The notes: generated by a model not told the origin, from the sequence alone. 64,000 nucleotides of DNA from Phascolarctos cinereus (GCF_002099425.1 NW_018344260.1:1160501-1224500); one strand, 5' to 3'. Positions 1 through 11,890 are shown, counted from the first letter of the stretch. Numbers and translations are program-made.

Positions 1-479
1 GGGATACATGTTCCTTGCTCTTTGGGATCTTGCAGTCCATTAGGGGGCATACAACATGTCTACTAATAAGTAAAAAAAAAAAAACTAGATAGGATGCCAT
101 GTGGGCACCAGAAACTCAAAGTGCTCTAGGAAGACTTTGGAAAGAAAAAATTCTCTTTGATTTGAGGTAGAGATAGGGTCAAGAAAGGTTTCATGGACGA
201 GGTGGTGCTTGCGCTGGACCTCAAAGGAACAGAAAGATTTCCAAAGGTAGAGAGGAGTGAATTTCAGACCCGGGTGACAATTGAGTGGATGAATAGAGGC
301 AAAAGATGGCTGGAAAAGATGAAGGAATTGTCCGTAGCCCACTTTGGCTGAAATGGAGAGTTCATGGGGGAGGGGAGGGTCTTCTTAATCCCCTCAGATT
401 TATTCATCTTAAGATTTAAAAATATGAACTAAGTCTGGAAATGTAGATTGGTCCCTGAGAAGTAGAGAACAAAATACAT

Positions 480-720
480 ACTAAGGGATCTGTGATTTAT
501 CTTATAAGCTATGAATGGGGAGCCACAAAAGATATTTGTACACGGTCAGACATGTGCGTTGGTAAGATTGCTTCTTGTGTGATGGATAGATTAAAGAGGG
601 AAGACCCTGAAGGCAGGGGAGCTATAATGATAGCCCAGGCTAGATGTGGTTATAATTTCAAATAGGGATGAAGTTAGTGAAGAGGTTAATGAAGAGGAGG
701 GGATGGACGCAAGAGATGGG
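480..720 (-). mobile_element. L2 LINE relic
   Basis: The plus strand reads like the reverse complement of the L2 region that contains the phrase 'actattgcaatagcc' (compare GATAGCCCAGGCTAG here). The copy is strongly decayed and its ends are approximate. No open frame survives. Confidence 0.45.
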
Positions 721-784
721 ATGGAAGCAGAAACAAAAGGACTTAACAGACTAGATGTGGAGGAGAAAGGAAGCAAATAACCAT

Positions 785-985
785 GTATTAAGTGTCTATT
801 ATGTGCCAAGTACTGTGCTAAATGCTCTACAATATTATCTCATTTGCTCCTCACAACCACCCTAAGGGGTAGATACTATACTTTACAATTGGGGAAACTG
901 AGGCATGTAGAGGTAAAGTGACTTACCCAAGGTCACACAGCTTTCTGACTCCAGGCCAAGAGCAGTATGTATTGTTCCACCTAGA
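785..985 (-). mobile_element. MIR-type SINE
   Basis: Antisense MIR landmarks occur in order: ATTATGTGCCAAGTACTGTG, a 'tcatttgctcctcacaacc' block, GGGGAAACTGAGGC, and the conserved core complement CCAAGGTCACACAGC. An old core-SINE copy. Confidence 0.8.
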
Positions 986-1034
986 GTCAGAGATGATGAC
1001 GCTGATGTTTTTCAGTCTGGATGGGCCAATGGAT

Positions 1035-1150
1035 AACAGGATCTGCGAGCTCTTTGAAGGCAGGGACTTGTGTTTTTGCCTCTCTTTGTATCCCTAACAC
1101 TTAGCACAATGCCTGGCAGGTAGCAGGCCTATAACAAATACTTGCTGACT
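1035..1150 (+). mobile_element. L2 LINE 3' end
   Basis: Carries the L2 3' terminal phrases in order: 'gaaggcagggacttgtg', 'tttgtatccctaacac', 'agcacaatgcctggcagg', then a 'caaatacttgctgac' tail. Confidence 0.75.
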
Positions 1151-1529
1151 TACTGCTGTCATAAAAAAAAAAACTAAGGAAGTTGGGAAGAGAACAGATT
1201 TAAGGGAAAAGAGGATGAGATTAGTTTCAGAGTGTTGACTTTGAGTTGCCAGTGGAAAGGGAGTTCTCTTTGAGGGAAAGGAGGAATCCAGGAGCACTGG
1301 TGTCGGAAACAAAAGACAACTAGAGCTACTGGGCTTGGCTCATCAGTGATCTCCAAAGACAGGAAGGTAGATCTAAGAAGTATCAGGCCTAACCCCATTT
1401 CTCTACCTCTTCCACCTCCACCTCCCCCAACCTTGAAGCTGGACAGGACCACTAGTGGCTGTTATAAGGGGAGCTCTGGATTCCCCATCTCCAGAGAGTA
1501 AGTACTTATTCCTCTTCATATCTATTACC

Positions 1530-1775
1530 CAGCTAAGTAGTACAGTGGATGGAGTGCTGGACCTAGGGTCAGAAAGACCCAAGTTCAAGTCCAGCCTCAG
1601 ATACTAGCTAAACACTACAAACTATGGGACCGTGGGCCTTTCCTCATCTGTAAAATGGAGGTAATAATAGCACCTACCTTCCAAGGTTGTTGTGAGGATC
1701 AAATCAGACACCCATAAAGTGCTTAGCACAGTGCTAGTCACAATGTAAGCACTATATAAATGTTTGTTGCTAGTG
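1530..1775 (+). mobile_element. tRNA-headed core-SINE (THER1/MIR-like)
   Basis: A tRNA-like head (GTACAGTGGATGGAGTGCTG, AAGTTCAAGTCC) is followed by the MIR core (CTCATCTGTAAAATGGAGG) and a tail containing 'aaggttgttgtgaggatcaa' and 'aagtgcttagcacagtgc'. Confidence 0.75.
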
Positions 1776-3035
1776 TTATTATCCCTCATACCTGATCATT
1801 TATCCAAGCAATGTCATGGAACATATTAGTAGGCAGGGAGGGAGCAGGGAAAGGGGAGAGTAATAGGGAATCCCACAAAGCAGTTGGGTTTCCAAGGTTT
1901 GCAACTGTGTTGGAAGCATGTATCATAAAGCTGTTAAGAATTCCTATCACTTTGTAACTTTCCTTGGGCTTTTTTTAAATCCTCTATTTGCTTCACTGTA
2001 TCCCTTGGATACTTTGAGGACCTACAATGAATTTCATTGGTATCTGTGAACTCTCTCCCCGGTACATTCTTATCATCTATATCCATGTCCTTTCATAGAT
2101 ACTCCAGGGATGGCCATCTACCCCATGAACAGAAAGCCTTCCTTTGGGTCTTTTAATATATCATCCATGTATCCGTGCAGCATTTAGGCTGTATCTGTTA
2201 TCCATGTTGTTACTGTTAGTAAAAAATCCTTAGCAAAATCCAAGGGTTTACTCAAGGCCGGGAGGAAATGGGAGAAATTGGGAGGAAAATGGAGGCTGCT
2301 TCTTGTTTATCAGTGGATCCAAGGGGCTGAAGAGTGAGTGCGACAGAAGGGATGGCAGCAGTAAAGAAAAGGAAGAGGTAGTCCATTCCCCAGGGGTCTG
2401 CAGATGAAAGGATAAGATAGTGACATGCCAGAGACCCAGAAGTTATCCTATGAGAATGGGCCTGGGTAGAAGTTGCCTGACTGATTCTCTAGCTAAAGAA
2501 AAGGTAAGATAAGCTCCACACAAGTGCTCAAATATGCAGCTAGTACCATCACATTATAAAGTCAAATTCCTAATAACAAATCTACAGAGTAACAGAATAA
2601 AGTAATGAGATTCATTTTGTTTGGAGGTGAAATCAGTCCCATTATTTTATAGTGAAACCTTGGACACCCCCTTGGACACCCAGAAAGCACATACAAACCC
2701 ACGTTCACAGTCTGTATTATTGAAGTTAAAGCTTATTACCTCCATTTGCCCCTCCTCAGCCCCCAGAATCCACCTTGCTGCTTAACTGTTCACAATAGTG
2801 TGATGAAATGGGAGTCATTTGCCATGAGATGAAGGTCCACCAAGGGTTATCCTCTACCCTACCATTTCCTACTAACATCTTCCAGGTCTTAATCATATGT
2901 CCTACCTCTAAGTTCTGAACAAGCATCATCATCTGACCTACTGAGGTAACCCAAGGATCCTTATGCTTTGCCATCTGACCCATTTCTGCACCCTTAAGAC
3001 TTCCCATCTGCCCTACAACTGAACTCTCTTTTGTG
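1776..3035. other. No recognised feature
   Basis: About 1.2 kb without a convincing gene, exon or repeat. Open frames are short and have no recognisable domain. Probably old intergenic DNA with unrecognisably decayed repeats. Confidence 0.4.
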
Positions 3036-3039
3036 TGTT

Positions 3040-3185
3040 GTCCCTTCCAATTAGAGCGTTAGTTGGTTGGAAGCAGGGCCTATCTCACTTTTTCTATTTG
3101 TTTCCCTAGCAATTAGCACAAAATGCTTGGCACATAGTAAGCATTTAACTAGTGCTTTTTCATTCATTCATTCATTCATTATCTC
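3040..3185 (+). mobile_element. L2 LINE 3' end with (ATTC)n tail
   Basis: Ends with the L2 phrases 'aagcagggcctatctca', 'cttggcacatagtaagc' and a short tandem ATTC tail, as expected at an L2 3' terminus. Confidence 0.8.
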
Positions 3186-4030
3186 TGAAAGAAAAAAAAA
3201 TAAGTATTTACTGAAAATTAATTAGATAAATTACTGTGTTTAAAAAAAAACACTCTTTGGGAGAAACTCACATATTTAGTTAAAGAGAACCCTAGGAAAG
3301 TGGGGAAATTTAACAGTCAATAAACACGAGTAGTCAGTCTATCCATAGCTGAGGAAGAGACTAATACACACTATTGCCCTCGTCCTTCCTTCCTCCACTT
3401 CTTTCTATCCTTTTCTTCTTTCATTCTATTCCTAGGACAGCCCCCAATACAGTTGTAAACATTGGAAATCCAACTGCTCCGTGAGATTCTCCATCACTCT
3501 CCCCTTCTCCTGATGTTTCCCTCACTGCCCCCTCATCTACTCCAAGACATTGAGCCCCATAGGGCTGCTTCTGCTTGGATGAACAGTCAGCTTTGAAAGC
3601 AAAGACTGGGTATGGGTAAGAAATGGAGTGAGACAGAAGACCAAATACTTACTCTCTGTAGAGGGGTATCCCAGAATTCCCAGAGGTCCTTTCCAGCTTC
3701 GGAGATGAGGGTGGGGTTAAGGCAGGAAAGGCAGAGTTAACCAACTTTGCTGAGTTCCCTTTCATTAAAGAGCTTGAGGCAGAGATGCAGTCTGGCCTTG
3801 AAAGCCTGACAGTGAAAAGGATCAGCCTTTCTTACATTGTAAGAAGTATCTAGCACAAGGTCCCTCCAGTGTACTACTTGTATATATGGTAGGAAGCTAC
3901 TGCTACTATTTCTGTTACTGTTGCTGTAGAGACCAGCAATAGTAATGTGTACATTGTACTGAAAGCGTGATTACAAGCTGCATGTTTTACACAAGAAAGA
4001 AAGGGTCAGTAAAGTGAGGCCAGTATTAAA
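3186..4030. other. No recognised feature
   Basis: No family or exon recognised; only short poly-A and poly-pyrimidine runs. Confidence 0.4.
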
Positions 4031-4039
4031 ACCTATGTG

Positions 4040-4245
4040 GTATCAAGGGTGTGCTGGAAAACATATACCAATATCAGTACATGTTAAAGTTTAATATTTT
4101 CTCCATCATTTTCTTGAGTCTCAACAATCAACAAAATAATAAATCAAGCCCTGAAATGTAGCATTTGCTGATTTTTGAGGCGTAAATGCTCACACTGAAT
4201 CTCACAACAGGGTCCAGCTGGCTTAGCACAACCTTGCTTCTCATC
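4040..4245 (+). repeat. Unclassified interspersed repeat, copy 1
   Basis: Contains GGGTGTGCTGGAAAACAT, 'ttaaagtttaatattttctc', 'caatcaacaaaataataaat', CAAGCCCTG and 'aaatgctcacactgaa'. The same ordered landmarks recur at 58,540-58,830 and 59,465-59,690, so this is a dispersed family. I cannot name it; its length and lack of coding suggest a non-autonomous element. Confidence 0.65.
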
Positions 4246-4659
4246 CACGTATCATACAGCCTAGACCTGGGAAGAGAAAAATAGGGGACACCACTGCCCA
4301 CTCTTCCTCACTGCCACCCCAAGTCTTGACACTTCACTTTCATTCTGTATCTACTAAATTCTCAGTAGCACTAACTTCTGTAACTTGCAAAGGTCCGCTA
4401 TCCCCAGGACCCCTGCAAGATGAAGGGTTTACTGTTTCTCATCATTTTCCCATGAAATGATAGCTGCAAGATCAACATGAGACAATTTTAAAAAATGGTC
4501 TTCATTAGGAGTGGAATGATGTTTAGAATGAGAGGGTTGAGAGTACTACTATGCTCTACCCTGGTCGTACTCTACCTACTAAATAATGGAACAGAATCCT
4601 TCCCACTGGTATGGCTTACATGATAAATGCCATCACAACACCAGGGAAACTACAATAGT

Positions 4660-4875
4660 GTAAATCACATATTTATATAGTCTGTATGGTTTACAAAGCA
4701 CTTTATAGGCTTTATCTCATCTGAGCCACATGACAACTCTGTGATAGTACAAGCATTAGCATTCTGAATTTACAGATAGGGCTCAGAGAAATTGAGGGTC
4801 GTGTCAATGGTCAAACAGCTAATAAACTAGTAGATCCATCTTCTGACTCTGGTTGAATACTCTTTCCAGTGTACC
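4660..4875 (-). mobile_element. MIR-type SINE
   Basis: Antisense MIR: 'caaagcactttataggct', 'tctcatctgagccacatga', a decayed 'acagatagggctcagagaaa' and 'ggtcaaacagctaataa'. Confidence 0.7.
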
Positions 4876-5214
4876 ATGCTCTCTTTCTATAGATATCTTA
4901 TACACACATCCTCCCTTATCAGAGGTAAACCCAATAACACCAAGGTCATTGAAAGAAAAGCTCTCATACCCCACAGTCTGTGTTATAGCCAGATGTTCTT
5001 ATTATAATACCAAGATAATAATGAATGCATTCATATAAAGACTGCCTTATCCTGAATAAGTTCCATTGTACCACCACAATAAGGATAAGAGCTGAGTTCT
5101 CTGTACAGAACCAACAACGTGCAGGGTAAGTCACGTTACCAAAACAAATAGCAACAAATTTCCTTGTAGACCCCATCATAATACTAATGCCATGAATATG
5201 TATTATATGACAAT

Positions 5215-5450
5215 AAGGCAATGAGAATGATGTGGTACAAATGATAGAGTGCTAGAATTGGAGTCAGGAAGGTATGTATTCAAATTTCCCCTCTGTGCTT
5301 ATTACTTGTGTCACCATTGGCAAGCCACTTAATTGCACTGAGCCTCAGTTTCCTTGTCTATAAAATGAGAATAATAAATTTGCAGGTTTCTTGTGAGGTT
5401 CAAATGAGTTAAAGTGCTTTGCAAATGTTAAAGCGTGTATAACAGCCAAT
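5215..5450 (+). mobile_element. MIR/THER1-like SINE
   Basis: Head 'gatagagtgctagaattgg', MIR core GCCTCAGTTTCCTTGTCTAT and tail 'aaagtgctttgcaaatgtta' in sense order. Confidence 0.8.
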
Positions 5451-6100
5451 TATTTTCAACAGCATCACCAATTTATTAAATGCAATTTAGTTACTCTGTA
5501 AGTTTGACCTTGTATATACACATACCATACATAGAAAGACATGGATGTGGTATGTGATCTTCAGGTTGGATTCTATCAGAAATAACACTACTAGGAATGC
5601 CCTTCAGGGCAAACAAAAACAGTACAGATGACCCCATACATACTAAAATATCCATAGTAGCACTTATGTGGTCACAAATTAACTGAATATAATATGAGTG
5701 CCCACTGTTTGGTGGATGGTTTGTGGTATGTGAACAGGATAGATTATTGTGTGGTAGTAAGAAAAAACAAGTACGATGAATTTAAAGGAAAATGAGGAGG
5801 TCTGTGTAAACTGATAAACAGCCTGAGATAAAGAGCTGCACAGGATGCACACAATGTTACAATGAAATGAAAGGATCACTAAAAGGAATAGATAACAGCA
5901 TGACCCCTCCCTTCTTTCCACAGAGAAACAATGGACCACAAGGGCAGAATGTTGCTTACATTTTCAGACATGATCACTACACCACTTGGGTTTTTTGCTT
6001 AACCTTTTTTATTTGATACAAGGGAGAGTTCCATGTTGGAAGACAAAGGGAAAGAGATGTAACCAGAAATGATGGTGAAATAAAAACAAAAGGCTTTGGT
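5451..6100. other. No recognised feature
   Basis: AT-rich DNA with no gene and no repeat family that I can name. Confidence 0.35.
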
Positions 6101-6104
6101 AACA

Positions 6105-7060
6105 TTTATTTTATAAATAAGCACTATTTTAACACCCAGATCGCAGTAATGAAAACATTTCTAAATTCCCAATAAAAAATGTGTTTATTATACAGAGCCT
6201 GAAGCATCTCTTACAACCGTCAAGCCATGATAATGAATGCACTCACATAATGGCCTTCAAGAGCCAGGGTGAATCCCACTCATCACAAAGCAAAGGCCAG
6301 AATCATAAATGTGGAAAGGATGACCTTGGAGTAAAAATATCTAATTTCCTCATTTGGCTTATGAAATTTATCTTATTACTTTTTAGCCATGTCAATTACA
6401 TGTGCACCAAAGCCCACAAAAATATATGCAAATGGTCCACAGAATCCCAGTTAAATACTATGATTGTAAGAAGAGCAAGATAATGAAAAGATTTTAAATG
6501 TCATAAAGACATGTAAACTCATGCAGATGACTTCATTACCCAAGGTAAATTTCACTGCAACACTCAAGTCACAGTAAGAAATATGTTCACATGGCTTGTG
6601 TTGGGTCAAAATGTCAAGGACATGTGATTTCATCCACAAAGGGATTCCATAGCCAAGTTGCAACCCTTCTACAACTTCCATGACTTGGACAGTTGCCTGA
6701 GGCACAGGAAGCAAAGTGATTCAAATATGATCACATAGATAGTAAGTGGAGGGGGAGGGCTGGGATTTGAACCCAAGTCTCCTTCAGGTCAAGTCTGGTG
6801 TTCTATTCATTTATACCTGCTACTTCTTGTGGTCTGAATTATCTAATAGGAAATTTCATTATGACACTGAAGTCATTACAAAGCTTATTTTCACATACAT
6901 GACCTTCGTTTTGCATGACATATTCCATTACTCTAATTAGATTACTAAAATGAGCATACTTGTCTTCATGTGTTATAAAAATTCTCATCAGTATCAATGC
7001 CACTAAAATGAGATTCCTTCTCCTAATTTATAATCACATGTCACATATGCACACAGAGGC
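6105..7060. repeat. Possible degenerate internal repeat
   Basis: Blocks starting near 6,105, 6,534, 6,838 and 6,970 share an order of motifs (aaatttca, gacactgaagtca or cacactcaagtca, then ttcacat). The 6,543 and 6,848 blocks look about 70% alike over some 50 bases; the others are weaker. This may be a decayed tandem or LTR-like structure. Confidence 0.3.
6710..6805 (-). mobile_element. MIR fragment
   Basis: Short antisense MIR piece: 'cacatagatagtaagtgg', 'gctgggatttgaacccaag', 'tccttcaggtcaagtctgg'. Confidence 0.6.
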
Positions 7061-7179
7061 ATATAAGTGCATGTATATGGCCTATAATATCCAGGTTAAG
7101 GACACTACATTCTCCCTAAGTCATAAGTTCCCCAGGCTAACCATTCCTAATTCTCGCAACCATTCCTAGTCAAACACAG

Positions 7180-7925
7180 TCTTGAGTCCCCTTCTGGCAG
7201 CTCTCTTCCAAGCATCGTCCAATTTGTCATTATTCTTCTGGGTTCATGCCTTCCAATCTAGGGACAAGATGGAGCTAACTCAGAATGCATGTCACATTCT
7301 TAAAATTCAGTTGCCAGAACAGTACATGCTCTTCCAGGTTTGATCTGACCAAGACAGACAACAGCAGAACCGTCATCTCCCTTGTTCTGAACACTATACT
7401 TCCATCTATACAGCCTAAAAGTTCATCAGTTGTTTTGACTTCCATGTCATGCCATACATAGGATAAATCAGAATCAGACATGTTGCAAAAATCATAAAAT
7501 TTCAGTGTTGGAAGGGACCTCAGAGCCCATATAATCTAACCTATACCTGAAGAGTAATCCCTTCTATAACATTGCCAACAAGGAGTTATCCAGCCTTTGT
7601 AGACCTTCAATAATGGGAAAATTTTGCTACCTGTCATAGCATGACATTAACTCCTACTGAGCTTTTAATCAACTAAAATCCTCATCTTTTTTACATGAAT
7701 GGCTATTGAACTAGTCATCTTATATCCTTTACCTGGGCAGTGGATTTATAAAAATCTATTTGCCCAACATTAAATCCAAGTGCCTTATTCTCTCTGTAAC
7801 CCATGGCCCAGCACCCCAAAATCTGGTTTACATAGATTGGATTCAATCTCAAAGGCAATCCTCAATATCAAAAATGTTGGCTTACATTACCCTCCTAACC
7901 TAGAGTTACCTCTAGCAAATCTCAG
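7180..7925 (-). mobile_element. L3/CR1 LINE relic, first part
   Basis: Antisense L3/CR1 text is recognisable: 'cagttgccagaacagtaca', 'ggtttgatctgaccaag', 'cttgttctgaacactatac', and later 'tatttgcccaacattaaatcc'. A 'gttggaagggacctcagag' block (7,510-7,530) is also typical of old mammalian CR1/MIR-associated sequence. The same LINE seems to resume at 10,470, after an L1 and an unassigned block. Confidence 0.65.
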
Positions 7926-7940
7926 AATGTAACCCAAATG

Positions 7941-8851
7941 AACTATGCCAAAAAAGCAATCAAACTGTCCATACCCTTTGACTCAGCAATACCACTATTA
8001 GGTCTATATCCCAAAGAAACCATAAAAAGGGAAAAGGATCCATAGGTACAAAAATATTTATAGCAACTCTTTTTGTGATGGCAAAGAACTGGACATTGAG
8101 GAAATGCCCATCAGTTGGGGAATGGCTGACCAAGTTGTGGTATATGAATGTAATGGAATATTGTGCTATGAGAAATGATGAGGGGCAGCTAGGTGGCACA
8201 GTGGATAGAGTACCAGCCCTGAAGTCAGGAGGACCTGAGTTCAAATGTGGCCTCAGACCAAGCACTTGACACTTATCAGCTGTGTGACCCTGAGCAAGTC
8301 ACTTAACCGCAATTGCCAAAAAAAAAAAAGAAGAAAAAAGATGAGCAAGTGGATTTCAGAGAAACCTGGAAAGACTTACATAAACTGACACTGAATGATG
8401 TAAGAAGAACCAGAAAAACATTGTATACAGTAAGAGCAACATTGTGTGATGATCAACTATGATAGACATAACTCTTCTCAGCACTGTATACAATGTATAC
8501 AAGACAATTCTAAAAAATTTATGATGGAGAAAGCTATCCACATCCAGAGAAAGAACTATGGAGTCTGGATGCAGATCAAAACATGCTATTTTTACTTTAT
8601 TTGGGGTTTTTTTGTTTTTTTTTCATGGTTTTTCTGTTTTGTTCTGTTTCTTCTTTCACAACATGACTAATGTGGAAATACGTTTAACGTGACTGTACAT
8701 GTATAACCTATATCATATTGCTTGCCCTCCTGGGGAGGAGGGAGAGGAGAGAGGGAAGAAGAAAAATTTGGAACTCAAAATCTTATAAAAAAAATATTGA
8801 AAACTGTCTTTACATGTAATTGGAAAAAAATACATTATGTACAATTGTTAA
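7941..8851 (+). mobile_element. L1 LINE, 5'-truncated 3' end
   Basis: Carries the end of ORF2 (sense phrases 'aagcaatcaaactgtccat', 'cccatcagttggggaatgg', 'atgtaatggaatattgtgc') and the marsupial L1 3' UTR ('acatgtataacctatatca', G-rich block, 'tttggaactcaaaatctta', A-rich end). It is bounded by a 15-bp target-site duplication, AATGTAACCCAAATG at 7,926-7,940 and AATGCAACCCAAATG at 8,852-8,866, with one mismatch. It inserted inside the L3/CR1 relic and later received a SINE. Confidence 0.9.
8183..8338 (+). mobile_element. MAR1/WSINE1-type tRNA SINE
   Basis: Full copy from GGGCAGCTAGGTGGCACAGT through box-B-like 'gagttcaaatgtggcctcag' to 'tgtgtgaccctgagcaagtc' and an A-rich tail. It interrupts the L1 sequence between 'agaaatgatgag' and 'gatgagcaagtgg', a short target-site duplication (ATGAG). 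Confidence 0.9.
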
Positions 8852-8866
8852 AATGCAACCCAAATG

Positions 8867-9985
8867 TACTTTGAGACTAGATCTACATAAATGTGGATAA
8901 GAGGCTTTCCAGATTCTATACAAGCATTCAGGGTAAAAACACAAGACAGCCTTTATTCTACAACACTAAAAATTCAAAACCACATAAAAGACTGACATAA
9001 CTCATGAACAATCAATGCTATTCTCTCTTCCAGTGAATTTCACCCTTCTTCATGGTCCTAAAACCTTCCCAACTAACAGCAACTTCCTATGGTCTGCACT
9101 TTCTTCAGAAAGGAAGCATATTTGGACTTACTAAGGAGGCAAGCCCCTAACATTTCAGGAAGTCCCTGCTTCATATGAGAACTCTATGGAGACTTAAAAT
9201 TCTACCCTGCGGCATGGACTTCCCCAAGAAGAAAAATATACCTGAAGTGCCTAGGCAGGTGAGTTCTGTTTTCAGTCTAAGAACAATAGAAGCACAAAGA
9301 TTTGTGGTGCTACCCAAAGAAACTTAGACTCCCCCCATGAGGAAACAAATTTATGGATTGCTAAAGAGACTGTCTCTTTACCCATCAGACTTTCACCCTT
9401 CAAATAACTCCAAATCAGGTCTTTTGCTTTCCCATATCATGGCATAGATACCTCTCCTGTTCCTCCAAGATTGAGGGTCATGGGTAGGTTCTTTTTCTCC
9501 AAGAGGCTAAAACTATCAAAGAATTCACACTCTCTCAATATAAGGTTAGGTGCCCTATTACTTGAACTTTGGGTAGCTAGCAGGCAACTTCTCAAGAGTT
9601 CCAGGAAATCTCTCATCTCTCACCAAAAGAGTGAATTCCATGATCACACTGCCTAACAACTCTCTCCCCTCCTCTATCCAGGAGGCTAGGTTTCAGGAAT
9701 TCCCACCCTTATTTACAGCTGCTCTCTCAGGCTGAGAAGTTATGCAACTGACTCTCTAAGAGTGGGTCAAGGAATATGGGGTCCAACTCTTGGGTTATAT
9801 GGGCATGAGAGTACCTGCAACTGCCATGTGTCTCTGCCTAAGGCAGACATTATTGACTAAAGGGGGAAAGTTCCCCATGCCCAGGACACAGGTCCATTCT
9901 TAGCTTTGCTGCACTCTGGTCTGTCTTCCAAAAAGAAGGGAGAAAGACCAAAGGGAGAAAAGAGGCTAGAGTCTTCAAAGATTCC
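8867..9985. other. Unassigned 1.1-kb block inside an L3 relic
   Basis: No gene or named repeat recognised. It lies between two parts of what looks like one L3/CR1 copy and so probably arrived as, or with, an insertion. Several loosely similar segments (for example 'ggaggctaggtttcaggaat' and 'caagagttccaggaaatc') hint at internal repetition. Confidence 0.35.
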
Positions 9986-9989
9986 CTTT

Positions 9990-10210
9990 TTAGGCAGCTT
10001 TAGAACAGTGATCAGTACAGTAGCCAAACATGATGGTGAAGAATATCTCCCACTTCTCATCCAAGAGATGGCATACTATTGGTGTGGAATAAGGCATATA
10101 TTGTCAAGCACAGGCAAATGTTAACTTATATTGCTCAACTATACTTTGTAATCAGCAAGATTTATACAAGAAGGAGATAGAGGGAGTATCATGGAGAACT
10201 GATGGCAATA
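9990..10210 (+). mobile_element. Old L1-type 3' end
   Basis: The phrases 'catgatggtgaagaatatc', 'ccaagagatggcatactat', 'ggaataaggcatatattgtc' follow the same order as the better preserved 3' end at 18,841-19,270. Confidence 0.5.
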
Positions 10211-10469
10211 CTTTAAAAAGAGCATAAGTAATTTTTAAAAGAAAAAACATCTTAAAAGACTCTCTTTTATAAGTCAGTTAAAGGGAGTGCCTCCTCCCAT
10301 GATGATCTATTCCACAAAAGGCCAAGCCAACCAATTTATCTGTAATCACTGAGACCGACCTCTTCTAGAGGCACCTCTCCATAGGAAGGTACAATCAAAA
10401 GTTGAAACAGCTCATCTCACTGTATATACGTCAGGTTAAGCAAGGAAATCTCTTGATGAATCTCCTACA

Positions 10470-10990
10470 CCTATTAAATAATATCTTGCTAGACTTTATC
10501 AATTATTCTAATCTATCAAGATAGTTTTGGATTCTGATTCTGTCATCCACAATGTAATAGCTATCCCTCCCAGGTTCATTCCATCCACAAATTGGATAAG
10601 CATATCTTCTACATGTCCTCACTTCAAGTCTTTGAGAAACATGTTGAAGAGAATAAGGCCAAGGTCACATCTCTGAGTCACACAAAAGAAACCTCCTTCA
10701 CGAATGACATCAATCTATTAATCAACATTCATTGGGTATAACTGGCTATTCAATCATTGATAGATCCACCTAACTGTATTATTATCCAACCCACATTTCT
10801 CCATCTTGTTTTCAAAAGTATCTTTGCCAATAGTTTCACTGAAACACAGCTATGCTATTTCTATAGCTTTTCCTTCAAATGTCAATGCAATCACTCTATC
10901 AAAAAAGCAAAGTGGGTTAATATGGCATAACTTTTTCATGAAAATATAGTAGAACCTAATGATCACTGCTTCCTTTGAAGGCAAGTTTTT
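10470..10990 (-). mobile_element. L3/CR1 LINE relic, second part
   Basis: Antisense L3/CR1 is clear: 'ttggattctgattctgtcat', 'gataagcatatcttctac', 'ttgagaaacatgttgaag', 'caacccacatttctccatct', 'ctatcaaaaaagcaaagtgg'. It probably continues the copy at 7,180-7,925. Confidence 0.75.
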
Positions 10991-11204
10991 GTACAGGAAT
11001 CCTACAGGGGTGTCATCACTGGAAAAACAAATTCAAGGGTTAGAAGTCAATCAAAGCAGCCAGGGCCCCTGACCAAGATGGGCTTTGTCTATGCATTAAG
11101 TCCATTGTCAGATAATCCAGAGATGGAAAGAAGCAGAATGGGGGGGGGGGTGGAATCTGGTCATAACAGATACTGAAAAAAAAAAGCTGAATTTCCTACT
11201 TAGT

Positions 11205-11420
11205 AATAGAAGCTGCAGGAAGTATGGTATACTGGAAAGAGCTATGGTTTTGGAGTCAGAAAATTTGTATTCAAATCCTGGCTTTACTACTTTATGACCT
11301 ATGTGACCTTGAGCAAATCAGTTCACATCTCTGGCTTCAGTTTTATCAATTGCAAAATAAAAGGGTCAGACTGGACGACTCCTAAGATCCGTAATAACTC
11401 TAAGCCAATCCTTTGGAACT
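11205..11420 (+). mobile_element. MIR SINE
   Basis: Sense MIR: 'tggaaagagctatggttttg', 'ttcaaatcctggctttact', 'gtgaccttgagcaaatca', then 'ggtcagactggacgactcc'. Confidence 0.85.
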
Positions 11421-11444
11421 TATGATCCAAAGGAGTTAACTAAA

Positions 11445-11575
11445 AGTTCAATTCAATTGGACAAGCTTTTGTTAAGCAGATACTATGTGACAGGCACTGT
11501 TCTAGGCAACAGGAATACAAAGTTGAAGGTAAAATAGCCTTTGTCCCCCAAAAGCTTACATTTTACTGTTACAGA
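11445..11575 (+). mobile_element. L2/SINE-like fragment
   Basis: 'tactatgtgacaggcactgt', 'caacaggaatacaaagttg' and 'ccccaaaagcttacatttt' match a common mammalian repeat phrase that also occurs at 55,600-55,730. The family assignment is uncertain. Confidence 0.5.
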
Positions 11576-11589
11576 TACAGCAGCTGGAA

Positions 11590-11748
11590 GAGGAGGAGGA
11601 GGAGGAAGAGGAAGAAGAAGAAGAAGAAGAAGAAGAAGAAGAAGAAGAAGAAGAAGAAGAAGAAGAAGAAGAAGAAGAAGAAGAAGAAGGAGGAGAGGAG
11701 GAGAGGAGGAGGAGGAGGAGGAGGAGGAGGAGGAGGAGGAGGAGAAAT
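11590..11748. repeat. (GAA)n / (GGA)n microsatellite
   Basis: About 150 bases of almost pure purine on the plus strand: a GGA block, a long GAA block, then another GGA block. Translations are poly-Arg, poly-Glu or poly-Leu/Ser and are not genes. Confidence 0.97.
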
Positions 11749-11759
11749 AAGACAAGAAA

Positions 11760-11890
11760 ATTATAGGATCCTAGGATGCAACACTGGAAGGACCTTGAAT
11801 CATCTAAACCAACTCCCTTGTTTTACAGAGGAGGAAACAGACTCAGAAATGTTAAGTGCCACACAGGTACAAAATAGCAGATTTCTGATT
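11760..11890 (-). mobile_element. MIR-like relic
   Basis: Antisense core 'acagaggaggaaacagact', 'agtgccacacaggtaca' and preceding 'cactggaaggaccttgaat'. Decayed. Confidence 0.5.

Noticed and set aside
8867-9985. Solo LTR
   Set aside because: No clear TG...CA ends or 4-6-bp duplication could be read, so the block is left unassigned.
11483-11755. Long frames of poly-Arg, poly-Glu and poly-Leu/Ser at 11.5 kb and similar ones at 21.5-21.9 kb and 54.65-54.9 kb
   Set aside because: They are translations of GAA, GGA and GAAA microsatellites.
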